From Vanilla planifolia (Eukaryota > Streptophyta > Magnoliopsida > Asparagales > Orchidaceae), in contig JAIUJO010000225.1 of assembly GCA_023846275.1 (NCBI GenBank), positions 761,100 to 825,099 of the forward strand: a stretch of DNA of 64,000 nucleotides. Direction: 5' to 3'. The notes beneath the pieces are model-generated. The model did no database searches and had not been told where the DNA came from. It saw only the letters and a list, made by a program, of their open reading frames with translations. The position numbers were made by a program, and so were the translations under genes. This document shows, piece by piece, positions 25,701-39,549 of this stretch (its first letter is position 1; every line of letters begins with the position of its first letter).

Positions 25701-28330
25701 TACTTAAATTTATGTCATTTTACCATTAATATATATTTGCATAATATAAAAAATTTAATTCCATATTTTTTTATGGTTTTTTTACATTACTAATTCTTGT
25801 AATTCTAGACGAGGTTCGATAAAGATGAAGCAAACTTTGTCGAACTAGGTTTGATGATCGAAGATTTCATATTAAGTCTTGTTAAAAGATTACATTACAA
25901 ATTTCTTCTAAAATTTCTCCTTTTTCCAAATCTTTTTATTTTTTAATATTATTAGAAATTTCTAAAATTATCATCCCATGTGACCTTTATCTTTTTTTTA
26001 TTAGGTTATATTGCTTTACTTCAACTTATTTCATTTCCATATTAAAGTTTAGTTCTCCTTTACTTAAAAAATAATTCATTATTCCTTTTGCTAATTAAAA
26101 TTGGTAGTTCACAACAACTCATAAAAAGTTTGAAAGTGAGGAAATAAACATCTTTTGACACATCTTGATGAGTTTTATCAAATTAAATATATTCATTTTA
26201 TTTTAAATATATTTATTTTCTAGTGTTCAAAAATACTTTATGGAAATTTCATTTTGTACATAATTTGATGATCATGGATGTTACAATCAATCTCATTAGT
26301 ACTTTGAAATGAAAATTCATAATATGGTTGGTTTTATTTGTTGAAATTTTGCTATATTACTATCAAACTCTAATTCTATTCTCATGTTTCTTTGACCTCG
26401 ATTTGATTAAGTCATATTAAATTATTTCAATTTATCTTATTTCAATTTTAACCTATATTGTATTAATACTAAAAAGATAATTTATTATTTTTTTTATTTA
26501 TAGTGGAAATTGGCATTAAAAAAAGGTCTAAATCGTATCTTATGCAAGCCTTGCAATTCTTTGATTTGTTAATATTACATTGCCATAATTTATCTCATTT
26601 TACTTAAATATATACTTAATGAAAAATAACAATTGATAATTATTTATTCTAATTTGCCTTGGTGATTCATGGCAATTTGAAGTGATATCTAATCTAGATG
26701 AAACAACCATCTTTAGACTTTTTCATCAAACTATTCCTAATTAAATAAAAGGTTTAATATTTTTAAAAAAGTATATATTCTTTTTTTTTCAATGCATTTA
26801 TAGATTTTTTGATTTATAATAGATTTGATGATCAAGGATGCTACTCTTGATCTCTTTAATATATTTCATTCTAAATTTTTAATAAACTTTATCACATTTT
26901 TTTGAATTTATTTTCATTGATTTTGTTATGCTACTAAATAACTCTAATTTAATCTTTTTTACCTTTACATTGTTTTGATTTGGTTGTATTGTATTGCTTC
27001 TATTTATTTGATTTGAGGTTTAATATATAATTCTTTAAAATCAAAATAATATTTCTTTATTATTTATGCTTGTTTACTTATGTTAATTCAACAAAATTCA
27101 TGACATGTTTGAAACTCAAAAAAACAAACAACATTTGAATTACCTCTATGAGTTATATCAAGTTAAAATAAACTTTTATATATTTTTAAGCATTTAATAT
27201 TAAAATATTTTGTTACACATTACGAGTCATTTTATATAGTACTTAATTTGATGATTGAGGATGTCACACTCGATCTCATAGCACCTTGGAGTAAAACTTT
27301 ATTGTAAGATTTGTCTCGTTCAAATGCTTCTCTTTGATATGGCTAAATGATTAAAAAACTCTAATTCTTCAATCTTGCAACTTTTTATGGTTCACATTTG
27401 GTTATATTATATAGCATCAATTTGTCTCATTTATTCTTTAATATACATTTACTTAACATTAAAATTGTAAAATTTTATTATTTATGCATATTTACTTTGG
27501 TAATTCATAAAAAGTTAAACAAGGTCCAGTTCACAAGAAACAAATATTATTGTGCTTATTTTGGTGAGCTGTAATGAAAAATTCATTTTCATATTTTTTT
27601 TGAAATATTTTTTTCTATAATAATAGCATGGAATACAAGACATTTCAATCTATAACTAAGTCATCAATCGAGCGTGTTACTCTCAAACATCTTTAGATCA
27701 TGGAAATGCAACTTTCCTTTGTAGTTTTTCTCATTTTAATAAATTTCTCACTTTCTTTCATTATATTACAATATTACTCTAAATCTCATCTAGTATGTTG
27801 CTACATTGCATTAATTTTCTTAGATTACATTGCCTTTATTTAACATGCCCATCTTTAACATATGTTTACTGAGTATTAAAAAAACAGTTTGCTATTATTT
27901 TTTCTTATTTACAATCACATTTTGTAATAATTTGAAATTAAGTCTAATCAAGATGAGATAAATGTTTTTGCACTTGTCCTGAAAACCTATATCTAATTAA
28001 CAATAATTTAAAATATTTCATTTTAAAGGGTTTTGGAATGCTTTACAAGATATTTTGATTTGTATAACATTTTACAATCAAGAATGTTACCGATGTTCTT
28101 TTTAATATCTTGCAAAATATTGTTCAAATATAATTTATGTCATTTCTTCAAATTTTCCCTTTGTTTGGTTATTTTACTATGCACCACTAAATCTCTTCTC
28201 ATTTGACAACTATGTCACATTGTTTTCGTTATATTTTATTACTTCAAGTGATCACTTTTTAGCTTAAAACACATATTTGCACAATACTTAAAAAATACTT
28301 TTTTAACTATTTTGCTTATCTACATTTGTA
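22720..28330 (+). repeat. Higher-order repeat block A
   Basis: A run of about 13 monomers that recurs in the same order at 29440-37390. Matching marks include: TTTTATAATTGATGG at 22841 against TTTTATGATTGATGG at 29559; GAAGCAAACTTT at 25827 against 33042; GATGATCATGGATGTTACAA at 26267 against 33478; and AAATCGTATCTTATG, present once in each block. Monomers at the same rank resemble each other much more than neighbouring monomers do. Block A lacks a roughly 0.25 kb monomer part that block B keeps (about 33760-34000), and shorter parts elsewhere. Confidence 0.8.
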
Positions 28331-31300
28331 ATTACTAGTAATTTGAAATATGGTCCATTTAAGGTGAAACAAATGTCATTAAACTTGTCCCAATAGGCTT
28401 TATAAAATATTAGCATATTTTATGAGATAATTTTATTCATGCATGATTGGTGATTAAGACATTAATAGTCGATCTCTTTAGATCTTCGAATGCAACTTTC
28501 TCACAAACTTTTTCTTAGTTTTCCAAAATGTTCACTTCGATTTAGTTAAACTACTTAACTTCCATTTATGATATTTTAAGTTTATTATATATTTCTCTAA
28601 AATTAAAAAATTATTTATTACATTTTTAAACTATTTAGTTCTGCGCATCATAATAAGTCCGAATGATGTCTGATCAAGACAAATTAAATGTCATTATACT
28701 TCTCTCCTTTAGCTCTATCCAATTATATTTTTTATTTTTTTTTATTTTGAATTATTCTTTTGCATATTTTAGGCACATTTTAAGAAACAGTTTTCTTCAC
28801 TTTTTATTTAGCAATATTGCACCTTACACTTAATGTCCTTAATATCTTGGAATACAAAATTTTGGCACACTTTATCTCATTGCATCTCCTTTATTTCTTT
28901 AATTTTTTTTATATTTCTATGTTAGTCTAGATCTCCATCTATGTCACCTGTACATTTCCATAATTTAGTCAAAATATATTACTTCAATTTTTCTCATCCC
29001 AATTTTAATATATATATTTATTTAAAATTTAAGTAAAATTTATTATTATTTGTTCTTATTTAATATGGTCATTCTTAAAAATTACTAAATGCTGTGATGG
29101 AGATAAAACAAATAATATTAAACTTACCTTAATTTGCTCAAAATATATAAGTATTTATTTTTATAATTTTTATGAGAAAGTTTAATTCATATCTCATTTG
29201 TCATTTGATGTTGTTACACTTGAATGTTTAATATCTTAGAATACAATTTTTTGGCATAATTTATCTCATTTGTTTTAAATTTTTCACTTTGTTAAGTTAT
29301 ACTACTATTTACCACAAGTTTTCTTCTCGCGTAACATTTGCGTTTCTTTGATTTTGTCAGATTAACTTTCTTCAATATATCTAACTAAATATAAAAAATA
29401 ACATCAATTTAAATTACTAATTAAAAAATGGAAAAATAATAACAAAATAATAATTTAATATAATGCTAATTTGAGATGAAACAAATGTCACTAGACTGGA
29501 CCTAACATTGTCTATCAAATTTTTGTGCATTGTACGATATATTTTGACATGTTCATGATTTTATGATTGATGGTACTATAGTTTATTTCCTTAGTATCTC
29601 GAGGTGCAACATTATGTTGTAATTAACCTCATTACTTTAAAGTATTAGACTTACCTTAATTTGCTCAAAATATATAAGTACTTATTTTTGTAACTTTTAT
29701 GAGAAATAATGTTGCACCACATTTTGCCAGTACATCATTTTGATTTAGTTGTATTACATTGCTTTTGTTTATCTCTTTTCAACTTTATTATGTATTTATT
29801 TAACATTAAAAATAATTTATTTAATGTTTATTTTTAGGTATAACTCGCACTAATTTCAAATGTTGTCTAACTGTGACAAAATAAACAACATTAGATATGT
29901 TTTTGGAAATATATTGAATTAAATAAGCATAGTTATATTTTAAAAAAATTGTATTTTCTAATATTTTTGCATGTTTATGAAGACATTACATTTTGAAACT
30001 AATTTGACAATCCAGAATATTACAATCAAACTACTTCTTACTTTAGAATGTAAAATTGTTGCATAATTTACCTCACTAAAACTTTTTAACATTTATCTGC
30101 TTATAGTTTATGCAAAAAGAAAATCTTTTCTCGTGTGGTTATTTCATCATTTTTATTTCATTAAATGATATTTCTTTAATTTATCTCATGTTTAGATTTA
30201 ATATATATATATGTATATAATATCAAAATAATACTTTACTTCTATTTATTCCTATATTCTTTGGTAAATCACAAAAATTCCAATTAAGCACTTGTTTAGA
30301 GGAAAAAATATTGATGGGCTCATCATAACGAGCTATATCCAAATAAATTTTTATTTTTATATTCTTAAATACGATAATTTTATAAGTTTTGATGTGCTTC
30401 ATGACTTTTTTAATTTTTAATTAATTTAATGATCATGAATGTTGCACTCAAATTCCTTTTTATTTTAGAATTGAACATTGCCTAACAATTTTAATTGTTT
30501 TCCAAATTCTTGCTTTAACTTGCTTATTTTACTATACAACTCTAAATGTCTACTCATGTGATCTTTACATTAATTTGATTTGGTAATATTATATTCATTC
30601 AATTTAACAAATTCCAATTGTAATTTATATTAATGTAAAATTATAATAACAATTTATTATTATTTATGAATATAAAATTGTATTTTGTAGTAATTTGAAT
30701 TGTGGTATGATCGAGAGGATGGAAATATCATTTGGCTCATTTTCACAAGCTGTATGTAATTAAAGATTCATTTCCTTTTCTTAAAATGTTTTATTTTTCA
30801 TTGTTAAAACTTTTTTTATGAGAGATTTAATCTTTTACTTCAATTTTTTTATTAAACATGTTAAACAGCTTCTCTTTAATATCTTAGAATACAACTCAAC
30901 CATACAATTATTCTCATTTGTTCAAAGTTTTTACTATGTTTTGATCATATTACAATGTTAATTCTCAAATTAGCTTTGTGTTGCTTCAATTTATTATATT
31001 GCATTACGTAAATTTATCTCATTTCAACTTTAATATATATTAACTTAAAATTGAAATAATAATTTATTATTCTTTACGCTTATTTTTTTGAAATACATAG
31101 TAAACCAAAATGAAGTTCCACGAGATGAAATGAATGTCATTTGACTTGTCTCAATGGACTCCATGTAATAAATTTTTTAATATTTCAAATTTTTTAATTT
31201 GATGATAATATTGGCACAATTTATTAAAACTTTTGATTCATACTTGATTTGATGTACTAGGATGTTAAACTGAATCTCCTTACTAACTTGGAATGAAATT

Positions 31301-34300
31301 TTCTTATACAAATTATATCACTTTAATCTTTTTTCTTTTATTTGGTTATATTAAGAAAAAATTTTAAATCTGCTCCAAAAGTATATTTAAATCATTCTGA
31401 ATTTGTTATATTTCATTCTTTTAATTTATCTTAGTTAGGCATTCATTATGTTTACTTATTATTAAAACTATAATTTGATAATTTCATGCCTTTTTAATTT
31501 AGCAATTTGTAGTAATTCCAAATCTTCTCAGTATCATGGTATGCAACTTTTCATGTAATTTATCTTATTTTTATACTTCTTTTATTTATTTTATTATATT
31601 ACTATGTGACTCCAAATCTCCTCTCTTGCCATCCTTAGATTGATTTTTTAGATTTCCTTCATAGATTCAATTTATCTAATTTTTTTTAATTTATGTTTAC
31701 TTAATGAATAATTTAACTTAATATTTTTTATACTTATTTTATTATTAATTCATAATAATTCAAATGTGCTCTAACAAAGATGAAAAAAATCTCATTGGAC
31801 TCATCTAGATGAGGTATATAAAGTTAAATATTCATTTTTTATTTTAAAATATTTTATTTGCTTTAATATTTTGGCATGTTTTAAGTGATGGTTCAATTCT
31901 TTCCATAATTGACAATCGAGGATGTGCACTCAATTTTGACTTTACTTATAGTGTTATTTTCTTATGAAATTGATGCTAACTTTAAAATTTTTTGACATCA
32001 ATTTACCTCAACTACAATGGAAACACAAAGTTTTTCTCATGTGACCAGTACATTTGATTTACTAATATTATATTGCATCAAATTTTCATTTTTAGTTATA
32101 AAAAAATTTTATTAATATTTAAATAATAATGTTTTATTATTTATGTCAATTGTTTTTTTAAATTTGAAGTAATTCCAAAAGAATCTTCACCAAGATGAAA
32201 TAATTATCATTAGACTTCCCCCAACATGGTCTATATAATTAAATATATATTTTAATTTTAAAATATTTTAATTAAACCATAGTTTTTGTAGGCTTTATAA
32301 GATGTGATTCATGCATGATTTTATAATAACGGATGTTACACAATCATAGGGCCCTTGGGACGTAACTTTCTCATATAATTTATCTCAATTATTAAATTTT
32401 TTACTCTATCTTTCTAATATCATTATAAAATTCTCTTTCTACTGTTGTGCGACCTTTATGTGTCCTTGTTTTATTGCTTTATCTTTTCTCTTCTAATTTT
32501 TAATATATAAATATAAGATTTGATGAGTGAGGGTGTTACACTCCATCTCCTTAGTATTGTTGCAAGCAACTTTCACATAAAATTTTTCTTATTTCCCCAA
32601 ATTTTTTTACTTTAATTTAGATATAGCATTATGTGATGCTAGTTCTCCACTCATGTGACTATTATATGTCCATGATTTTGTTATATTTTAATTCTACAAT
32701 TTATCTTATATAAACTTTATTATGTACTTCTTCACCCCTAAAATACGAAGTTATTGCTATGCATGCGTGTTTAGTTTTCTAATTCATAGTAACTTCGAAT
32801 GAGGTTCGATCAATTGAAAAAAACATTATTATACTCATACCTACCTGATCAATTCAATTGCTAAGCAACTCTAATTAGTACTCTTCTAACCTTTACATTA
32901 ATTTTTTTATGTTATATTACTTAAAATTATGTCATTTTACCTTCAATACATATTTATATAATATAAAACATTTAATTCAATATTTTCTATGGTTTTTTAC
33001 AAGACTAATTCATTGTAATTCCAAATAAGGTTTGATGAAGATGAAGCAAACTTTATCAAACTAGGTTTGATGATCAAAGATTTCATAATAAGTCCTTTTA
33101 ACATATTGGATCAAATATTTCTTGAAAAAATTCTCTTTTTTTCTAATCTTTTTATTTTTAATATTAATAAAAGATTCTAATTAACTTCTCATGTTACCTT
33201 TACTATTCTTTAATTAGGCTATATTGCATTACTTCAAGTTATCTCATTTCAATTTTAAAATATAGTTCTCCTTTATTTAAAAAATAATTTATTATTATTA
33301 TTTTAACTAACTTTAGTACTTCAAAATAAGTTATAACAATGTTTGATAAAAAGGAAATAAACATCTTTTAACACATTAAAATTAGTATTACTCCTTAAAT
33401 ATATTCATTTTATTTTAAATATTTAATTTTCTTGGGTTCAAACATGTTTCACAGAAATTTTATTTTGTACATAATTTGATGATCATGGATGTTACAATCG
33501 ATCTCTATAGTATTTTTTAATGAAAATTTATCATGGAGCTAGTCTCATTTGTTGAAATTTCTCACATTTGTTTTGTTATATCACAGTCAAATTTACGTTC
33601 TATTCTTGTGCTTCCTTAACCTTTATTTTATTTCATTATGTTAAACTATTTTAATTTTAATCTATATTTTATTAATTTTAGAAAGGTAATTTAATTTTTA
33701 TTTTTAATTAAAATAGGAATTGACATTAAACAAAAATAAGACCTAATCTGATGAATGGTTTTCATTATAATAATCATGACAACCATCATCGCATTATATA
33801 TTAATTTATATGGTTTTAAATATTTTATAATCTATGGTTTTGTATGTTTTGAGAGAGACTTTCATTCATATTATTTGACAATTGATATTTCTACACTAAA
33901 TCCCCTCACTTTCCTGTTTCACGAATTTTCCAAATAATTTATCTCATTTCATCAAATTTTATACTTTCATTTGCTTATTTAACTATGCAGCACTAAATCG
34001 TATCTTATGTAAGCCTTTCATGTCTTTGATTAGTTAATATTACAATGCTTTAACTTTTCTCATTTTGAAGTTAATATATATTTACTTCATAAAAAATAAT
34101 AATTGATAATTATTTATTCTTATTTAACTTGGTAATTCATAGTAATTTTAAGTAATATTTACTCAAGATGAAATAAACAATTCTAGACTTTCCTCATGAA
34201 AATTTTGTCTAATTAGATAATAGTTTTTATATTTTCAAAAATGTATATATTCGTTTATTTTGTCATGGTTTTATTGATATTTTTATTTATAATCGATTTG

Positions 34301-35124
34301 ATAACTGAGGATGTTACAACCAATCTCCCTAAAACCTTGCAGTAATTTTTCATATATAGTTTATCTTATTTCTATAAGTGTTTCTATATGTTTAGTATAA
34401 ATTAAGCATATTCCAACAAGATGAAACAAAGCATTCCTAAATAGATCTTAATGACTTCTATCACATTTAATATTAATTTAAATATTTGTAAATTTTTTAT
34501 TTTTAAGGATTATTTACATGCCTATTGAAAAATCTTTGTTCATATATGATTTAAGGATCAAGGTTATCAATTTGATCTCATTAATATCGTACAATGCAAC
34601 TTTCTCATATAATTTATGTAATTTTTTCAAATGTTTTGTATAGATTTTTTTATGCAACTATAAAACCCTGATTTGTCTATAATGTGATCTTTATATTTCG
34701 TTGATTTGGTTCGATTTTTTATTAACTCAAAATCTCCTCTAATATTATCTTTACATTGCTTTTATTTTTTAATATTATATTATTTCAATTTATCTAATTT
34801 TAGCTTTATTATAATTTTTTAATATTAAAATTTTCATAGTTTAACTTATTCGTATTTTCCTTTGTAATTTTATGTCAATCAAATCAAGGTCCTATTTAGA
34901 TGAGTTAATTGATGTTGGAATTGTATTCATCTTTCATTTTTAACAAAATATTCTTTTTTGCATTTTTCATATATTTTATTTTCTATGTTATTTTAATGCT
35001 TTACTAGACATTTTGATTCATATTTAATTTGATGATCAAGACTATTATACTTGATACACTTAGTAACTTGGAATATAACCTTCACGTAAAATTTATCTTA
35101 CTTCATCAAATTTTTGGTACACAT

Positions 35125-35467
35125 GACCCATATTTGCCCAATGGATACAATCTGCTCATGGCAAGACTTCGTATGGGTTTGATGTACTCTTATCTTCAAA
35201 AAATAGCCCAGCATTCCATGCGGGTCGAAGCATATGGTTACCTGGCTGGTTGAATGCTATTAATGAAAATAGTAATTCACTTTTCTTAAAAATAGGACCG
35301 GAAAATTTCTTGGTCCATCATGCTATTGCTCTGGGTTTACATACGACTACATTGATTTTAGCAAAAGGTGCTTTAGATGCACGGGGTTCCAAGTTAATGC
35401 CAGATAAAAAGGATTTCGGTTATAGTTTTCCTTGCGACGGCCCCGAGCGTGGTGGTACTTGTGATAT
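35125..35467 (+). pseudogene. psaB: Plastid psaB fragment in nuclear DNA (NUPT)
   Basis: About 343 bp encode an internal piece of the photosystem I P700 apoprotein A2, an integral thylakoid protein of about 734 residues. One frame stays open from 35127 to 35467 and includes [56 protein letters not shown] and [18 protein letters not shown]. This corresponds to roughly residues 470-590, judged from memory of the family. It differs from the usual plastid protein at only a few sites (for example GPERGG where GPGRGG is usual). Both ends stop abruptly inside AT-rich monomer sequence, so it is a plastid-to-nucleus insertion and cannot make protein. Its composition is unlike everything within several kb. 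Confidence 0.93.
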
Positions 35468-36901
35468 ACCTAGTAACAGTATTGGTATAGTATCGACAAA
35501 CTCTATTAAATTATGCATTCATTTCTATATTTTTAAATATTTTTTTCATGACTCTAGCCTACATTATAAGACATTCATTTTATACCTAATTTGATGGTTG
35601 CAAATGTTACACTCAATCCCTTTGGCAACCTGGAATGCATATTTTAAGTGCAATTTATCTCATTTTCTTAAAGTTTATGGTTTCATTTTGTTAAATAGCT
35701 TTGTAATTCTAAATTGTCTATGTGATCCTTAAATGAGCTTGATTTGGTTATATTTTATTACTTCAATTTATCTTGTTTCAACTTTAATATATATTTATAT
35801 TTATTAAAATAATAATTTATTAATATTTGCATTTATTAACTATAGTAATTCACTTTACTTCAAAATTAAGCCTAATTGATATAAATAAAATATTATCAGT
35901 CATCCCCAAGAGCTTTATCTAATAATATATCATTTTATTTATTTTTTAATATTTATTTTTTATTATTTTGTTATGCAATACAGGACACTTTTCTTTTATT
36001 CATTCCTTTGACTTTTTGCTATTATATTACCTCCATTTATATTTCTTTTCCTTTAATACAAAATTATTTAAAATTGAAACAATAATGTTTTTAATTTATG
36101 CTTAATTTTTTAACTCATAGTAATTTTAAAAATATTTTGAACTAGATAAAAGAAATACATTTTGACTTGTCTTTATGAGCTTTATCTAATTAAAATATAC
36201 TTTTCTATAATTTGAATCATTTTATTTTCAAATATTTGTTACATTTTATGATTTATTTAAATTGTGTAATATTTTACCATTAAGGATATGACCATCGATC
36301 TACTTAGTATCTTGGAATGACACTTTACTATATAATTTATCTCACATTTCCAAATGTTTCTCTTTGATTTGTTTATATAATTATAAAACTCTAAGTCTTT
36401 CATCTTGTAATCTATGTATCATTTTTATTTTACAAGATAACATTGCCTAAATTTATCTCATTTTAGCTTTAATAATTTTTTAGTTTATATCAAAAGAGTA
36501 GTCTATTATTACTTATACATATTTACTTGCATAATTCATAAACATTCAAAGTCCAATTAAGATGAAACAAACATCATAGGTTAGTCTAAGATAGCTACAT
36601 GCAATTAAGTATTCAATGTTATATTTTTTTGAAATATTTAATTTTTCTTGATTTTATCATAAAATATGAGACATTTTGATACGTAACTAACCTGTCAATC
36701 TGGCATGTTACTCTCAAACATGTTTATTTCTTAAAAATGTAACATTGCTTTATAGTTTATCTTATTTAATCTAACTTTATACTTTCTTTGGTTATATTAC
36801 TGCATTACTTTAAATCTCAACTCGTATATCACTACAGCACATTGATTTTTTTATACTAAATTGCCTCCATTTAACACATCCCATGCTTGAAATATATTTA
36901 C

Positions 36902-36959
36902 TTAATATTCAAAAATAGTTTCTTATCTTTTTAATATTCAAAAATAGTTTCTTATCTTT
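36902..36959. repeat. 29-bp perfect tandem duplication
   Basis: TTAATATTCAAAAATAGTTT plus nine further bases occurs at 36902-36930 and again, identical, at 36931-36959. It lies inside a monomer of block B. The aligned monomer of block A, near 27870, has only one copy of the related stretch, so the duplication came after the blocks split. Confidence 0.85.
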
Positions 36960-39544
36960 TTTGCTAATTAATATTCATAATTTATAGTAATTTTAGATAA
37001 GGTTTCATTGAGATAAAATAAATAGATTTGGAGTTGACTTATAAAACTATATAAAATTAAATATACACTTGAACATTTTTAAATATTTTATTTTCTTTAG
37101 TTTTAGGGTGCTTTTAAAAATATTTTGATTTTTACCATATTTTATGATTGAGAATACTACACATGTCGTTTTTAATATCTTGCAATGGGATAATAAAATG
37201 TAATCTATCTCAATTTTTAAAAATTTCCTCTTTGATTGGGTGGTTTGCTATGTACCTTTCAATCTTTTATCATGTGGCTTTTATGTTATTTTTTTCTATA
37301 TTTTCTTTCTTAGTGTTATCAGTTTTTATCTTTAAAAAGATATTTACTCAATATAAAAATATTTTTTTCATTTTTTGGCTTATTTAATTTTTTGTGCACT
37401 TTATGGGACATTTTGGTAAATTCATGATTTTATAATTCATCATGTTATAGTTTATTTTCTTACTATGTCAGAATGTTGCAGTTTAGTATAATTAATCTCA
37501 ATTTTTCAAAGTTTTTATTATGTTTTGCTTATATTACTAAGAAACTCTATTTCTCATCTCATGTGACTATTATATCACTTTGGTTTGGTTTCATTACATT
37601 GCTTCTATTTACCTAATTTCAACTTTGTTTTCTACTTGCTTATTATTTATTCAATAATTCATTTCTACTTATGTTTATTTCTTTCATAGTTCATAATATT
37701 TCAAAATAAGTATATTTGAGAAAAATAATCACCGTCGCTCACCTGGATGAGCTCTATCCATGTAAATATTTAGTTTTACATTTTAATTTTTTTTTATTTT
37801 TGAGTGTTTTAGGAATGAGTATAAGTCATTTTAATAAATAATTAAATTAATAATTAATAATTTTACAGTTTATCTCCTTTGCATCTTCGAAGCACAACTT
37901 TCCTTTATAAGTTTACTTGTTTCTTTTTAATTTTTCCCAGGTCGGTTAAAATAGTGCATAGTTCTAAATCTCATCTCATGTTTTATTTGAATTGCACTAA
38001 TTTGGATAGAATATGTTGCTTTAATTAACGACAAATGGACTTTATGATATCTATTTTTTTAGTATCATAATCATAATTTGTTTTTATTTTCCCTTATTAA
38101 CTTTGGTAGCTCATAGTATTTTCAAACGATGTTTAATTGAGATAAAATAAACATCATTGGAATTCTCTTAATTGTAAATACTCATTTAAATAATTTTAAG
38201 TATATTGAAATCTTTTATTTTTTAGAGTTTTGGCATGTTTAATGATATATTATGATTTTTACCATGTTTTAAAGATTATTATTTTTCTCATATCATGTTG
38301 CTTTAACTAATCATGTTTTATGTTTAATATATATTTACTTAATATTATAATAAAAAAATTTTGTTATTTTTTGTTATTTAATTTTATAATTTTTGGTAAT
38401 TTCGAACAATTTTCAATCGAGATATTAGTTGTTGGTCCCTATCTAATATTCATTTCCTTTGCAAGATATTTCTATTTGTACTTGATCTTGTAACTATAGT
38501 TGTTACACTCGATCTCCTAATCATCTTGGAATGGAAGTTTCCTATATAGTTTATCTCATTTCTTCACATATTTCACTTTAATTTTGTTATTTAATGTTGT
38601 TTTTATTTACCTTAGTTAAGCTTTACCATTTTTTATGCAATATATAATATAATTAATTATTTTATTATTATTAATTACTTTGTAATTTGTTGTAATTCCA
38701 AAAAAAACAAATTCACATAAAATCAACATCATCACACATCTTAATAAGTTCAATCTAATTAAATATTCATTTAATTATTTTATTAATTTTTATGCTTTTG
38801 ACAAGTTTTATGGGATATTTTTATTTGTAACTTATTTTGTAATGAATGATGATGCATGCGATCTCCATAGTATTTTGTAATGCAACTTTTTATCATAATT
38901 TATTTCACTTTTTAGAATATTTTCTCTTCATTTTGGTTATACTATAGGGTAACTCTAATGTCATCTCATTTGAAATTTACATCTCTTGTATTGTATGAAT
39001 TTTTCTTTTAATTTTAATACCTATTTAATTAATATTCAAGACATAACAAATGTAGTTTGACCCATCTCGATGTGCCCTTCCCAATTAAATAATTCTTTCT
39101 AATATTTATAAATGTTTTTAAGATTTTAGTACATATTTCAAGGCATTTTCAATAATAACAAATTTGTATTTTAAGGACACCATAACTAATCTACTAAGTA
39201 ACTAGAAATTCAAATTTCACACAAGGTTTATCCTGTTTACTAAAATGTTTTGAATTAATTTTTTCATATTACTACAAAATTCTTATTATTGTAATCGGTA
39301 GCTTTATATTACAATAATTTTATTATATTACATTTCCTCAAGTTATATCACTTCAGATTAAAAAATGATTGATTTATATTTATGCTATCTTTTTAAAATA
39401 CATAATAATTCAAAATAAGATCTATTAAACCTATAACAAATATCATTGGACTCTTCTCAAAAACATTTATCAAATTTAGTATTCATTTTGATATTTCTAA
39501 TTATTTTTGCTTAGTTTTTGTATGCTTTGCTAAACATTTAAATT

Positions 39545-39549
39545 AATAT
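39545..39549. repeat. Target site duplication of gypsy element, left
   Basis: AATAT directly precedes the TG of the 5' LTR and is repeated exactly at 48391-48395 after the 3' LTR. A 5-bp duplication is standard for LTR retrotransposon integration. Monomer landmarks continue in register across the element. Confidence 0.9.

Larger units (their letters stand above)
29440..37390 (+). repeat. Higher-order repeat block B
   Basis: The second copy of the multi-monomer block, about 7.9 kb. It is longer than block A because it has extra monomer sequence near 31900-32500 and a 1.7 kb stretch at 34340-36060 that includes the psaB fragment. It ends where the opening of the block returns: TTTTATAATTCATC at 37428 aligns with 22841 and 29559, so a third block appears to start near 37390. 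Offsets between A and B grow from about 6.7 kb to about 9 kb along the block through these length differences. Confidence 0.8.
22685..39549 (+). repeat. AT-rich 0.42 kb tandem repeat, right arm, part 1
   Basis: The same unit as in the left arm, now on the plus strand. Ordered landmarks are GATTTGGTTATATTAC, CAATTTATCTCATTT, TTAATATTAAAATAATAATT, GGTAATTCATAGTAATT, a GAGATGAAACAAA block, ACTCATCTCGATGAG, TTTGGCATGCTTTATGAGAC, GATGATCAAGGATGTTAC, TTAGTATCTTGGAATGCAAC, then a second GATTTGGTTATATTAC about 60 bp before the next unit begins. The GATGATCAAGGATG-like landmark lies near 25304, 25853, 26267, 26827, 27250, 27661, 28073 and 28448, a mean spacing of a little over 400 bp. Nothing in it reads as a gene. 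The array includes the plastid fragment at 35125-35467. Confidence 0.87.

Noticed and set aside
35250..35594. psaB-like frame as a functional gene
   Set aside because: Only an internal piece of about 115 codons is present; it runs on into array sequence and lacks both ends of the protein.
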